Under the pieces are notes generated by a model. That model saw only the letters and a list, made by a program, of their open reading frames with translations. It did not search any database and was not told the origin of the DNA. A program made the position numbers and the translations under genes. This document shows positions 1 to 6,733 of a DNA stretch of 64,000 bases, piece after piece (within the stretch, counting starts at the first letter, position 1; each line of letters begins with the position of its first letter). Source of the stretch: an uncultured bacterium (GTDB taxonomy: Bacteria; Actinomycetota; Coriobacteriia; Coriobacteriales; Coriobacteriaceae); contig CAJMQJ010000005.1 in NCBI GenBank assembly GCA_905215525.1, positions 104,490 through 168,489 on the forward strand, given 5' to 3'.

Positions 1-15
1 TTTCCATCCCTAGTT

Positions 16-30
16 GTTACAGATCGAGAC
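16..30. repeat. Short repeat family A, copy 1
   Basis: The 15-mer GTTACAGATCGAGAC lies upstream of the Nramp gene. The same core recurs four more times after the gene (1437-1458 and 1516-1530 in reverse orientation, 1470-1491 and 1558-1572 forward). Function unknown; it could be an intergenic repeat or a regulator site. Confidence 0.6.
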
Positions 31-152
31 ATTTCGGCAGCCCCCTTTCACCATCCCATTCAAATACAACAATTTTGTTAGTCTTGGTTAACTTTTAAGC
101 TTAAAACGGGTATCCTTTGCGGCGTCAAGCAAACGGCACACAGGAGCGCACC

Positions 153-1409
153 ATGCTCAACCATCTCAAACAACACTTTGGCTCCCGACGCACCGGTGGT
201 CACGGAGGCCTAGACATTGCGCGGCATATCGGCCCCGGGCTGCTCGTGACCGTCGGCTTTATCGACCCGGGCAACTGGGCCTCCAATATGGCCGCGGGCT
301 CGCAGTTTGGCTACGCGCTGCTGTGGATCGTCACGCTGTCCACGATTATGCTCATCGTGCTGCAGCACAACGCGGCGCACCTGGGTATCGCCACGGGCGC
401 CTGCCTTGCCGAGGCCACGACACGTTACCTCCCCCGCTTCGTCGGGCGTACGGTGCTCGCCAGCGCCTATCTCGCGACCATCGCCACCGCCATGGCCGAA
501 GTCCTGGGCGGCGCGATTGCCCTTCAAATGCTCTTTGGGCTGCCCGTGCGCGCGGGCTGCGTCATCGTGGCGGCAGTATCGATGGCGATGCTCATGACGA
601 ACTCCTACAAGCATGCCGAACGCTGGATCATCGCCTTCGTAGGCGTGGTAGGACTCTCGTTTTTGGCCGAGCTTGCACTAGTCAAGGTTGACTGGCCGCA
701 AGCCGCCGCAAGCTGGATCACGCCCAGTATGCCCACTGGCTCTGCCGCGATTATCGTGAGTGTCCTGGGTGCGGTCGTTATGCCCCACAACCTTTTTCTG
801 CACTCCGAGGTCATCCAATCCATGCACTTCGAAGGCCAAGGCGAGCAGGTTATCGAAGAGCGTCTGCGCTACGAGCTCTTCGACACGCTCTTTTCGATGG
901 GCGTGGGCTGGGCAATCAACTCGGCCATGGTCATCCTGGCCGCAACGACCTTCTTTGCGCACGGCATGGTCGTAGACGACCTCGCCGTCGCAGCGGCCAC
1001 GCTCTCCCCCATCTTGGGCCCGGCGAGCTCGACCATCTTTGCGGTAGCGCTGCTGTTCGCGGGCCTCTCGAGTAGCGTGACGGCGGGCATGGCGGCGGGA
1101 ACCATCACTGCGGGCATGTTCGACGAGGAATACGACATCCACGACCGGCATTCCTCGATCGGGGTGGCGGCCTGTTTCGTCGGCGCAGTGACGGCATGCC
1201 TGGTCGTCTCAAATCCTTTTGAAGGTCTCATCTGGAGTCAGGCACTGCTGTCGCTTCAACTGCCGATTACGGTCTTTGTGCTCATACGGCTCACCAGTTC
1301 ACCCCGCGTCATGGGCAAATACGCCAATTCGCGCCCGCTCAACGCGTTGCTCGTAGGGATCGGTGTCGTCGTGACGATTCTCGATGTCGTGTTGTTGACA
1401 GGGATGTAA
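153..1409 (+). CDS. Nramp-family divalent metal (Mn2+/Fe2+) transporter
   Basis: Integral membrane proton-coupled metal importer of the Nramp/MntH family, 418 aa with about 11 hydrophobic segments. The two signature metal-site motifs are present: DPGN at residues 38-41 in TM1 and MPHN at 210-213 in TM6. The Met in TM6 is the residue that favours transition metals such as Mn2+ over Ca2+ or Mg2+. ATG 153 was chosen because AGGAG sits 6-7 nt upstream; an in-frame TTG at 117 has no comparable site. The gene stands alone, bracketed by repeat family A. The exact metal cannot be read from sequence; Mn2+ is the best guess. Confidence 0.9.
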   Translation: MLNHLKQHFGSRRTGGHGGLDIARHIGPGLLVTVGFIDPGNWASNMAAGSQFGYALLWIVTLSTIMLIVLQHNAAHLGIATGACLAEATTRYLPRFVGRTVLASAYLATIATAMAEVLGGAIALQMLFGLPVRAGCVIVAAVSMAMLMTNSYKHAERWIIAFVGVVGLSFLAELALVKVDWPQAAASWITPSMPTGSAAIIVSVLGAVVMPHNLFLHSEVIQSMHFEGQGEQVIEERLRYELFDTLFSMGVGWAINSAMVILAATTFFAHGMVVDDLAVAAATLSPILGPASSTIFAVALLFAGLSSSVTAGMAAGTITAGMFDEEYDIHDRHSSIGVAACFVGAVTACLVVSNPFEGLIWSQALLSLQLPITVFVLIRLTSSPRVMGKYANSRPLNALLVGIGVVVTILDVVLLTGM

Positions 1410-1436
1410 TGGGCGGGGTACCTACCCAGTCAAACG

Positions 1437-1491
1437 TCTCGATCTGTAACATCTAGACCCGCTTTTGATGTCTAGATGTTACAGATCGAGA
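1437..1491. repeat. Repeat family A: perfect 22-bp inverted repeat
   Basis: Arms 1437-1458 and 1470-1491 are exactly complementary over 22 bp with an 11-nt loop. Each arm contains the 14-bp core GTTACAGATCGAGA. No T-run follows on either strand, so it is not a typical intrinsic terminator, although it lies just after the Nramp stop. Confidence 0.8.
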
Positions 1492-1513
1492 TCTTCTGCC
1501 GGACGGTTTTGGT

Positions 1514-1574
1514 TTGTCTCGATATGTAACAAGTGGGCCCAATTTCCACCGTTAGATGTTACAGATTGAGACAA
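1514..1574. repeat. Repeat family A: imperfect inverted pair
   Basis: Arms 1514-1530 and 1558-1574 carry diverged copies of the same core (GATATGTAAC and GTTACAGATT variants) in inverted orientation, with two mismatches across 17 bp. Together with 1437-1491 this makes four copies within 140 bp. Confidence 0.65.
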
Positions 1575-1642
1575 AAGGTCGGTCGGACTCACAACAGACA
1601 GGATCGGTCAACAGCAACCGTGATCCCTTGGGGGCGGAGGAA

Positions 1643-1676
1643 AAGGGCCCCGGCCGAGAATTCGACCGAGGCCCTT
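1643..1676 (-). terminator. Intrinsic terminator after rubredoxin gene
   Basis: On the minus strand the outer stem AAGGGCC/GGCCCTT (1670-1676 with 1643-1649) closes a loop that can itself fold, and the stem runs into a short TTTT tract. It lies about 40 nt past the rubredoxin stop. Confidence 0.55.
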
Positions 1677-1715
1677 GGACAGAGCTATGTTCGGCTTTCG
1701 CCGTGTGTCTGCGAG

Positions 1716-1859
1716 CTACTCCTCGACGAGCTCAAACTGATCGGGACCGACGCCGCACACCGGGCACACATAATCCTCGGGCAGCTCGGGCGTATCGACC
1801 TCAACCTCGTAACCGCAAACGACGCACACGAACTTATACGTCTTCTTCTCCTCAGCCAT
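1716..1859 (-). CDS. Rubredoxin-like small iron protein
   Basis: 47-residue protein with the rubredoxin arrangement of two knuckles: CVVC at residues 12-15 and CPVCG at 32-36, enough to bind one Fe(Cys)4 centre. It is slightly shorter than typical rubredoxins (52-54 aa) and lacks the usual tryptophan. ATG 1859 follows a strong GAGAGGAG site. It is preceded by its own candidate promoter and lies 89 bp after a flavin reductase-like gene on the same strand, a pairing expected for a small electron-transfer or oxygen-detoxifying couple in anaerobes. Physiological partner inferred, not shown. Confidence 0.85.
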   Translation of the reverse strand: MAEEKKTYKFVCVVCGYEVEVDTPELPEDYVCPVCGVGPDQFELVEE

Positions 1860-1903
1860 GATGTTCTCCTCTCAAACGCGACTGGTGATGTACTTCATTT
1901 ATC

Positions 1904-1931
1904 AGTATAGATTCTCAATAATATAATGCAA
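1904..1931 (-). promoter_or_regulatory. Candidate sigma70-type promoter for rubredoxin gene
   Basis: On the minus strand TTGCAT (-35, 1926-1931) and TATACT (-10, 1904-1909) are separated by 16 nt in an AT-rich stretch unlike its surroundings, about 45 nt before the rubredoxin start. Confidence 0.55.
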
Positions 1932-1948
1932 GTATTTTTAGAACATTT

Positions 1949-2452
1949 CTAGCCTTGATACGAGGACGCCTTCGGAGGCGTCTTGCCCTTCAGGACCTTA
2001 TGGTAGTAATCGTAGGTGAGCGGCGTCTCGTCGCTCAGGCGCTCGGCATCCTCGACCTCGCCGATAAACAGTAGATGCGTACCCACATCCACAGTGTCGA
2101 TCAAACGGCAGCTAAACAGGGCCGTCGCGTGCTCGGGCACATAGGGCATGCCCAGAGCCGTCTCGCGGGTCTCGTATTTGGCAAACTTGTCATAATCGCT
2201 GCTGGTGCGGAACCCAAAGTTACCGATGTAGAGCATATCGGCCGTCTGATCGATCACGGTCAGCGCGAACGCTTTGGCCGATGCGATGACGCCCGAGGTG
2301 ACGTTGTCCTTGTTCACGGCAACCGAAATGCGCGGCGGCATGGACGTCACCTGCACCGCCGTGTTGATGACGCAGCCGGCGCGCAGCCCGTCTGCCGCGG
2401 CGCTCACCACGTACAGACCGCTCGGCATGGTAAAGAACGCTGTTTTGTCCAT
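1949..2452 (-). CDS. Flavin reductase-like FMN-binding protein
   Basis: 167 aa, resembling the flavin reductase/flavoredoxin fold (FMN-binding split barrel): it opens MDKTAFFTMPSGLYVVSA and contains the family-typical region with conserved PPRISVAVNK and a later FALTVIDQ. Such proteins bind FMN and pass electrons between NAD(P)H or ferredoxin and a partner such as rubredoxin, whose gene follows on the same strand. ATG 2452 has a GGGGAG site 8 nt upstream; the longer frame to 2503 overlaps a terminator hairpin and is rejected. Exact donor and acceptor unknown. Confidence 0.8.
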   Translation of the reverse strand: MDKTAFFTMPSGLYVVSAAADGLRAGCVINTAVQVTSMPPRISVAVNKDNVTSGVIASAKAFALTVIDQTADMLYIGNFGFRTSSDYDKFAKYETRETALGMPYVPEHATALFSCRLIDTVDVGTHLLFIGEVEDAERLSDETPLTYDYYHKVLKGKTPPKASSYQG

Positions 2453-2503
2453 AACGATCACTCCCCTAACCCGGGTTGGAACCTCATGGATGTATGTACC
2501 CAC

Positions 2504-2536
2504 AAAAAGGCGGCACCCATAACGGACGCCGCCTTT
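2504..2536 (-). terminator. Intrinsic terminator downstream of smpB
   Basis: Perfect 9-bp stem AAAGGCGGC/GCCGCCTTT (2528-2536 with 2506-2514) followed on the minus strand by a T-run. It ends the TPR-smpB transcript before the flavin reductase gene. Confidence 0.8.
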
Positions 2537-2578
2537 GAAACATATGTGTCAGAACAGTAAGAAAGATGAGACACCCGC

Positions 2579-2645
2579 AGCTGCGGTGAAATAGGGACTG
2601 AATAGCCCCTCAAACAGGCAAACCAGTCCGTATTCCACCGCAACT
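2579..2645. repeat. Repeat family B, copy 1 (inverted repeat)
   Basis: Arms 2579-2598 and 2626-2645 are inverted copies of a 20-mer containing GCGGTGAAATAGGGAC. The 16-mer GCGGTGAAATAGGGAC at 2583-2598 recurs exactly at 49061-49076, where a second copy of the whole 67-bp element is found. Confidence 0.8.
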
Positions 2646-2657
2646 TATGAAGGACGG

Positions 2658-3128
2658 TCAGCGGTTGCGTTCCTTGAGGGCGCGGTCGATCTCGCGTTGG
2701 ACATCACGCTTGGCCATGTCCTCGCGCTTGTCGTAGAGCTTCTTGCCGCGACCCAGGCCCAGCAGCAGTTTTATGCGACTGTCGGTATTAAAGTAGAGCT
2801 CCAACGGAACCAGCGCATAACCACGGTTGCGAAGTTTGCCGTCAAGAAAGTCGATCTCCTTGCGATGCAGCAGCAGACGGCGCCGACGGTCGGGATCGCG
2901 ATTCCACACGCCACCATGGCTATAAGGGTGGATATGCAGGCCGACGAGCCAGCACTCCCCGCCACGAATCAGTGCAAAGGTATCGGTAATCTGGCACGCG
3001 CGCTCGCGAATCGACTTGACCTCGGTACCGCTCAGCTCAATACCGCACTCAAACGTCTCATCGATAAAGTACTCGTGATGTGCCGAGCGATTCTTGGAAA
3101 TGAGCTTGCGCTCGCGCTTACTGGGCAT
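2658..3128 (-). CDS. smpB: SsrA-binding protein SmpB
   Basis: 156-residue SmpB, which carries tmRNA to stalled ribosomes for trans-translation. Family landmarks are intact: KNRSAHHEYFIDE near the N-terminus, GIELSGTEVKSIR, the SYALV-like RGYALVPLELY, and a basic tail with KKLYDKREDMAKRD that enters the empty mRNA channel. ATG 3128 was chosen because it gives the canonical N-terminus and starts 11 bp inside the preceding TPR gene, indicating translational coupling. The longer frame to 3269 has no family match. tmRNA itself is not seen in the window. Confidence 0.97.
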   Translation of the reverse strand: MPSKRERKLISKNRSAHHEYFIDETFECGIELSGTEVKSIRERACQITDTFALIRGGECWLVGLHIHPYSHGGVWNRDPDRRRRLLLHRKEIDFLDGKLRNRGYALVPLELYFNTDSRIKLLLGLGRGKKLYDKREDMAKRDVQREIDRALKERNR

Positions 3129-4035
3129 CGCCGGCCTCCTTGGCGCCATTGGCGTTTGAGCCCGCAGCCTCGCGCTTTGCCCTGCGCTCGGCATTAAGCT
3201 CGGCATCGCTCTCGCGCACCAGCTTGATAATCGCCGCGCATGCCTCCTCGCCCACCAGGTCGCGGGCACGGACCGTCAGACGCGTAGCCTCCTGCTTGTC
3301 GCCGTCGCTTGCAGCATCGGTCGCGCACATGATCAGGCAGATGGCGATCTCGGCCGAAGGCGAGGTCGGCACGCCCTGCAGGGCGAGCTCACCCATCACA
3401 TGGTCGTCACTCTCGTCCGCGGCATCCGGATAGGTGGTATGGATCTTGTTGAGCAGGCGCGTCGTATGCGCATCATTGGGCGCCAGGCGCAGCGCCAGAC
3501 GCGCGCAGCCCACGGCAGCCGAAATATTCTCGGTCTCGGGCTCCAAGAAGTACTGACCCAAGTTGGTGTAGGCGCGTGCGGCGCACTTACCGTCGCTCGC
3601 GCGCTCCAGCACCGAGAACGAGAGCGATGCCCACTCCTGCTTGTCCTCGAGCGCGCGGAACAGCTCGGCCAAGTCCAAGCGATAGTTGCAGTTCATGGGA
3701 TCCCAACGCACGGCCTGCATCAGGGCATTCCGAGCACTCACATAATCCTGCTGGCGAATGTAGGCAAACGCCATGTCGGAGTACAGGCGGTCAAAGGGAA
3801 CCTCGACCTGCACCAGCTCGCGCGGATCCTTCTCCACACGGCGATAGGCCAGGCGCTCAAACTTGCTGTCGAAGCTAAAGTACTGGCGCTTCTCCTCCGT
3901 CTTGCACTCAGCGTCGATATACTCCTCGGCGAGCTCCACCAGACGCTCAAGCAGCGGCGTCGCCGTAGCCAGGTCGCCCTGCGCCAGATAGTTCTCGGCA
4001 TACGTGATGTCTTCCAAGCTGATAGGCAGGTCCAT
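3118..4035 (-). CDS. Tetratricopeptide-repeat-like protein upstream of smpB
   Basis: 305-residue soluble protein built of helical repeats. Recognisable TPR-like stretches include AENYLAQGDLATATPLLERL near residue 13, AFAYIRQQDYVSARNALMQA near 90 and a following LDLAELFRALEDKQEW. No signal peptide, membrane segment or catalytic motif is visible; the C-terminal 30 residues are charged and Ala-rich. It overlaps smpB by 11 bp, so the two are co-translated, but a role in trans-translation would be inference only. Probably a protein-protein interaction scaffold. Confidence 0.75.
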   Translation of the reverse strand: MDLPISLEDITYAENYLAQGDLATATPLLERLVELAEEYIDAECKTEEKRQYFSFDSKFERLAYRRVEKDPRELVQVEVPFDRLYSDMAFAYIRQQDYVSARNALMQAVRWDPMNCNYRLDLAELFRALEDKQEWASLSFSVLERASDGKCAARAYTNLGQYFLEPETENISAAVGCARLALRLAPNDAHTTRLLNKIHTTYPDAADESDDHVMGELALQGVPTSPSAEIAICLIMCATDAASDGDKQEATRLTVRARDLVGEEACAAIIKLVRESDAELNAERRAKREAAGSNANGAKEAGDAQ

Positions 4036-4093
4036 GACAACTCCTCGGTCCGGGCGGCAGACTCAACGCGCGCCTTAAATATCGGTCAATACA

Positions 4094-4122
4094 CAAAACC
4101 CGGGTCTCTAACGAGGCCCGGG
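4094..4122 (-). terminator. Terminator of the tRNA-Gln/tRNA-Glu transcript
   Basis: CCCGGG arms (4117-4122 and 4099-4104) around a 12-nt loop, followed by TTTT on the minus strand, 11 nt after the tRNA-Glu 3' end. Confidence 0.75.
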
Positions 4123-4132
4123 CGTTCAATTT

Positions 4133-4209
4133 TGGTAGCCCGTACCAGATTCGAACTGGTGATCTCCGCCTTGAGAGGGCGGCGTCCTAAACCGCTAGAC
4201 GAACGGGCC
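4133..4209 (-). tRNA. tRNA-Glu (anticodon CTC)
   Basis: Full cloverleaf of 77 nt with CCA encoded at 4133-4135. Acceptor GGCCCGT pairs with ACGGGCT (first pair G-U); anticodon stem CCGCC/GGCGG encloses loop CTCTCAA, giving anticodon CTC for codon GAG. The T arm ACCAG-TTCGAAT-CTGGT is canonical. It follows tRNA-Gln by 17 nt on the same transcript. Confidence 0.97.
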
Positions 4210-4226
4210 ATATGTAGCAAATGCAA

Positions 4227-4300
4227 TGGCTGGGATGGAGGGAGTCGAACCCCCATTGACGGAACCAGAATCCGCTGTCCTGCCATTAGACGACATCCCA
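4227..4300 (-). tRNA. tRNA-Gln (anticodon CTG)
   Basis: Cloverleaf of 74 nt: acceptor TGGGATG/CATCCCA, discriminator G, encoded CCA, D arm GTC...GAC, anticodon stem GCGGA/TCCGT around loop TTCTGGT (anticodon CTG, codon CAG), T arm with GTTCGAC. First gene of the tRNA pair. Confidence 0.96.
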
Positions 4301-4344
4301 ATGACTGCATCGCTGCGCTCGGCTGTGCCTTTGCGCAAGAAAGA

Positions 4345-4373
4345 AATATACGGGAAGTCCGGCCGTGACGCAA
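4345..4373 (-). promoter_or_regulatory. Promoter of the tRNA pair
   Basis: Minus strand TTGCGT (4368-4373), 17-nt spacer, TATATT (4345-4350), about 45 nt before tRNA-Gln. Just upstream, at 4382-4407, an A/T-rich inverted repeat TTTGACT/AGTCAAA may act as an UP element or regulator site. Confidence 0.7.
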
Positions 4374-4566
4374 GCCCCAATTTTGACTTTTTTGAAATTC
4401 AGTCAAATACGGCCAACACGTGAAGGACCTGTGAAGTCGACCGCTGCACACGAAGGGCAAAACGCCGCGAGCGGTAGCCGTCAACCGTTGGCAGATTCTA
4501 CCGCGAAAACGATAGCACCAGGCAACACAATCGAAGTATCAATGATCACGTAGATATCGAGGCGCC

Positions 4567-4977
4567 ATGGACGAAGAGCTTGATTACCTATGGGAGACCC
4601 TGGGCCTCGAGATCACTGCTGACCTTTGGCCCGAACGGGACAAAATCCATCCCACTCTGCGCCCCGCCATCACGGTGATGCAGGCAAAATACCGCCGTGC
4701 ATCCTTTTTGATCATGCGGATGTCATGGCACGCGGGACTCCCCGACCTTAAGCGAATCCAGGCAAGCCTCGTCGAGCTGTCCGGTATGCCGACCGTCATA
4801 TCCGAGGCGCACCTGGAGCAGCGCCAGCGCGAGCGACTGCAACAGCAGCGGATCCCCTTTATCTGCCCCGGCGTTCAGGCATATCTGCCCTTTATGGACG
4901 AGGAGTACTGGAGCGGCAAGCCCAACAAGCACGTAAAGGTCTACGATCCGCACGAATGGGCGCAGTTGGAGGACTGA
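4567..4977 (+). CDS. Hypothetical protein, possible MarR-associated domain without its DNA-binding part
   Basis: 136 aa, start ATG with GAGG close upstream. The stretch QRQRERLQQQRIPFICPGVQ followed by AYLPF is like a conserved segment (IPF-V/I-PG-QLYLP) that I recall from MarR-annotated Firmicutes and Coriobacteria proteins, where a winged helix normally follows it. Here the protein stops about 26 residues later, so the winged helix is missing. No signal peptide or membrane segment. It stands between the tRNAs and a tandem repeat. Function unknown; the family link is from memory of motif shape only. Confidence 0.6.
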   Translation: MDEELDYLWETLGLEITADLWPERDKIHPTLRPAITVMQAKYRRASFLIMRMSWHAGLPDLKRIQASLVELSGMPTVISEAHLEQRQRERLQQQRIPFICPGVQAYLPFMDEEYWSGKPNKHVKVYDPHEWAQLED

Positions 4978-4996
4978 CTGGGGCAAGCCTGCCGGC

Positions 4997-5105
4997 GGAA
5001 AGTGCGTCCCAGATTTCAAGCTCAAACCGGTCCCCACTTTCCCATCGAGCCCTCAACCGGAAACCGTATCCCGTAATCGAAGCTCAAAACGGGTCGCACT
5101 TTCCG
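4997..5105. repeat. Two tandem copies of a 47-bp palindromic unit
   Basis: Units at 4997-5043 and 5059-5105 align along their whole length: both begin GGAAA, share a central AAGCTCAAA stretch and end CACTTTCC or GCACTTTCC. The outer ends (GCGGAAAGTGCG near 4996 and CGCACTTTCCGC at 5095-5106) form a 12-bp inverted repeat. Intergenic, between convergent genes. Confidence 0.7.
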
Positions 5106-5111
5106 CAGCCG

Positions 5112-5471
5112 CTACAGCAACGCCTCGACCCAAGCCGATTCCCTAAAGCCGGGAATCGCAAAGTCGTCGCCCACCAACAGCGGACGCTTGACCAGCATGC
5201 CGTCGGTCGCCAGCAGCTCGTAGCACTCCCGATCCGTCATGCCCGCATCTAGACGCGCCTTCAGGCCCAGCTCTCGATATTTCATGCCCGACGAATTAAA
5301 GAAGCGCCGCACCGGCAGTCCCGAACGAGCAATCCAGGTCGCAAGCTCATCAGCCGTGGGATTGTCCAAAACGATATCGCGGTCGATATACTCTACCCCG
5401 TGTTCGTCCAGCCATGCCTTGGCCTTCTTACAGGTCGAGCACTTGGGATATTCAACAAACAGTACGGTCAT
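5112..5471 (-). CDS. ArsC/Spx-family thioredoxin-fold protein
   Basis: 119 aa of the arsenate reductase-related family. A CXXC pair lies at C11-S-T-C14 right after the first beta strand, followed by the family block GLPVRRFFNSSGMKYRELGLK (split here over residues 65-85) and a C-terminal RPLLVGDD. Spx-type and YffB-type members share this shape, so true arsenate reduction is not implied. ATG 5471 has a GGAGG site 7 nt upstream; the longer frame to 5510 does not. Monocistronic, with a tandem repeat beyond its stop. Confidence 0.85.
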   Translation of the reverse strand: MTVLFVEYPKCSTCKKAKAWLDEHGVEYIDRDIVLDNPTADELATWIARSGLPVRRFFNSSGMKYRELGLKARLDAGMTDRECYELLATDGMLVKRPLLVGDDFAIPGFRESAWVEALL

Positions 5472-5563
5472 GGAAATCCTCCGAATATAGATCGGCCAAC
5501 GCAGGCACACGCCACACGAGGCGCCTTCGCATGATGGGCCAATTGTAGCCCACGGGTCACACG

Positions 5564-6616
5564 CTAAACGAACCGTACCCCGAATCCGCGTTTGATGAAC
5601 GGCAGCAGCTCCATTGCCTCGGGCGTGATATGACCCGCAACGTTCATGCGCTCGTCACCGGGAAGATCGACCCGCGCAATCTCAAGCTCGCCTTCGTAGC
5701 GCCCATAGCCGCTATTGCTCACAGCGATCGACCCCGTCTTTCGTGACAGGCCGGCACCGGCATCCATCGGCACGGAATCCGGCTTAAGCGTCGTACGCGA
5801 CTCCTGAGACCTAAAGATGAGGGTGCTCGAATCGGGTCGGTCGTGATGAATCTGCCCACGTACATAGGCATAACCGGGCTCAAGCTCGCATTGCAGGTCC
5901 ACGTATCCGGCGGAAACATGAGCAAACTGCGTCCAGCCCGCATCGGAAAGATCGGGGTCGCCGACCAACACAATGTCGCAATCGGCGCCATGTGCAAGCT
6001 CAAGCATGTTGAGGGCAACCTTTGACGCGCGACCGCGCTGCGCCTCGACCGTCGGCAGTCCCTCGAATACCGGCCCGCGAACGTTGGCATCACCCGGCAC
6101 AAAAGCCATGATTTCGAATCCAAGCGCCGCAAGACGAAGATTCACCCGAGCAATGTCCTCCAGAGCTAAACCGGTATAAGGCTTGGGGTAAAAATTGTGG
6201 CAGGCGGCAAAACGAGTCACATCGGCACCGGCCTCACGCCACGATGCGATTTCATCAGAACTCACCGTCGATGCATTGACCACTATGCGAAATACACCGG
6301 ACAGCTCCGCGACCCGTTGGGCGCTAAAGCCATAGTCCAAACGAAGGTATTCCAACCCCAGATCGCGCAGGTCCTCGATGCGCTCAAGCCCGAGCAAATC
6401 GCACGTGCGAGGCCCCACATCGGCAATGAGCGCAATGCCGCGGGCGGAGAGCAGCGACAGCACATGACGGACCTTATCGGCATACGCCGCTCCCCCATCC
6501 TCGGGAATATGCAGTGAGGTGAACGCGTAGCGCGCACCCGCCGCGGCACCACGCTCAATCGTCCGCTCAATATCCTGCAAAGGGCTGGAAAGATAAATCG
6601 AAATACCCGTTTTCAC
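5564..6616 (-). CDS. mupG: 6-phospho-N-acetylmuramidase, DUF871 family (MupG)
   Basis: 350-residue cytoplasmic protein of the DUF871/MupG family: TIM-barrel-like N-terminus (MKTGISIYLSSP, TSLHIPED, DVGPRTCDLLG, LRLDYGF) and a small C-terminal barrel. Characterised MupG from Staphylococcus aureus hydrolyses MurNAc-6-phosphate-GlcNAc delivered by MurP. Here it follows murP in a murR-murQ-murP-mupG order, which supports the same role. Starts at GTG 6616 behind AAAGGAG. A terminator-like hairpin lies between murP and this gene, so its expression may be lower or separately tuned. Confidence 0.88.
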   Translation of the reverse strand: MKTGISIYLSSPLQDIERTIERGAAAGARYAFTSLHIPEDGGAAYADKVRHVLSLLSARGIALIADVGPRTCDLLGLERIEDLRDLGLEYLRLDYGFSAQRVAELSGVFRIVVNASTVSSDEIASWREAGADVTRFAACHNFYPKPYTGLALEDIARVNLRLAALGFEIMAFVPGDANVRGPVFEGLPTVEAQRGRASKVALNMLELAHGADCDIVLVGDPDLSDAGWTQFAHVSAGYVDLQCELEPGYAYVRGQIHHDRPDSSTLIFRSQESRTTLKPDSVPMDAGAGLSRKTGSIAVSNSGYGRYEGELEIARVDLPGDERMNVAGHITPEAMELLPFIKRGFGVRFV

Positions 6617-6632
6617 GCTACAACGCTCCTTT

Positions 6633-6666
6633 AAAAAAGGCCGGCGGAGCAGTTAGCCCCGCCGGC
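6633..6666 (-). terminator. Hairpin with T-run between murP and mupG
   Basis: Perfect 8-bp GCCGGCGG/CCGCCGGC stem (6659-6666 with 6640-6647) followed by TTTTTT on the minus strand, immediately before the mupG ribosome-binding site. It has the form of an intrinsic terminator inside the operon and could cause partial read-through. Confidence 0.7.
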
Positions 6667-6733
6667 ACAACCATAGCATCAAGAAATCTGCCGCGCGCCG
6701 CGAACCCCGAGCAACACGGCTCACGATATCAAA

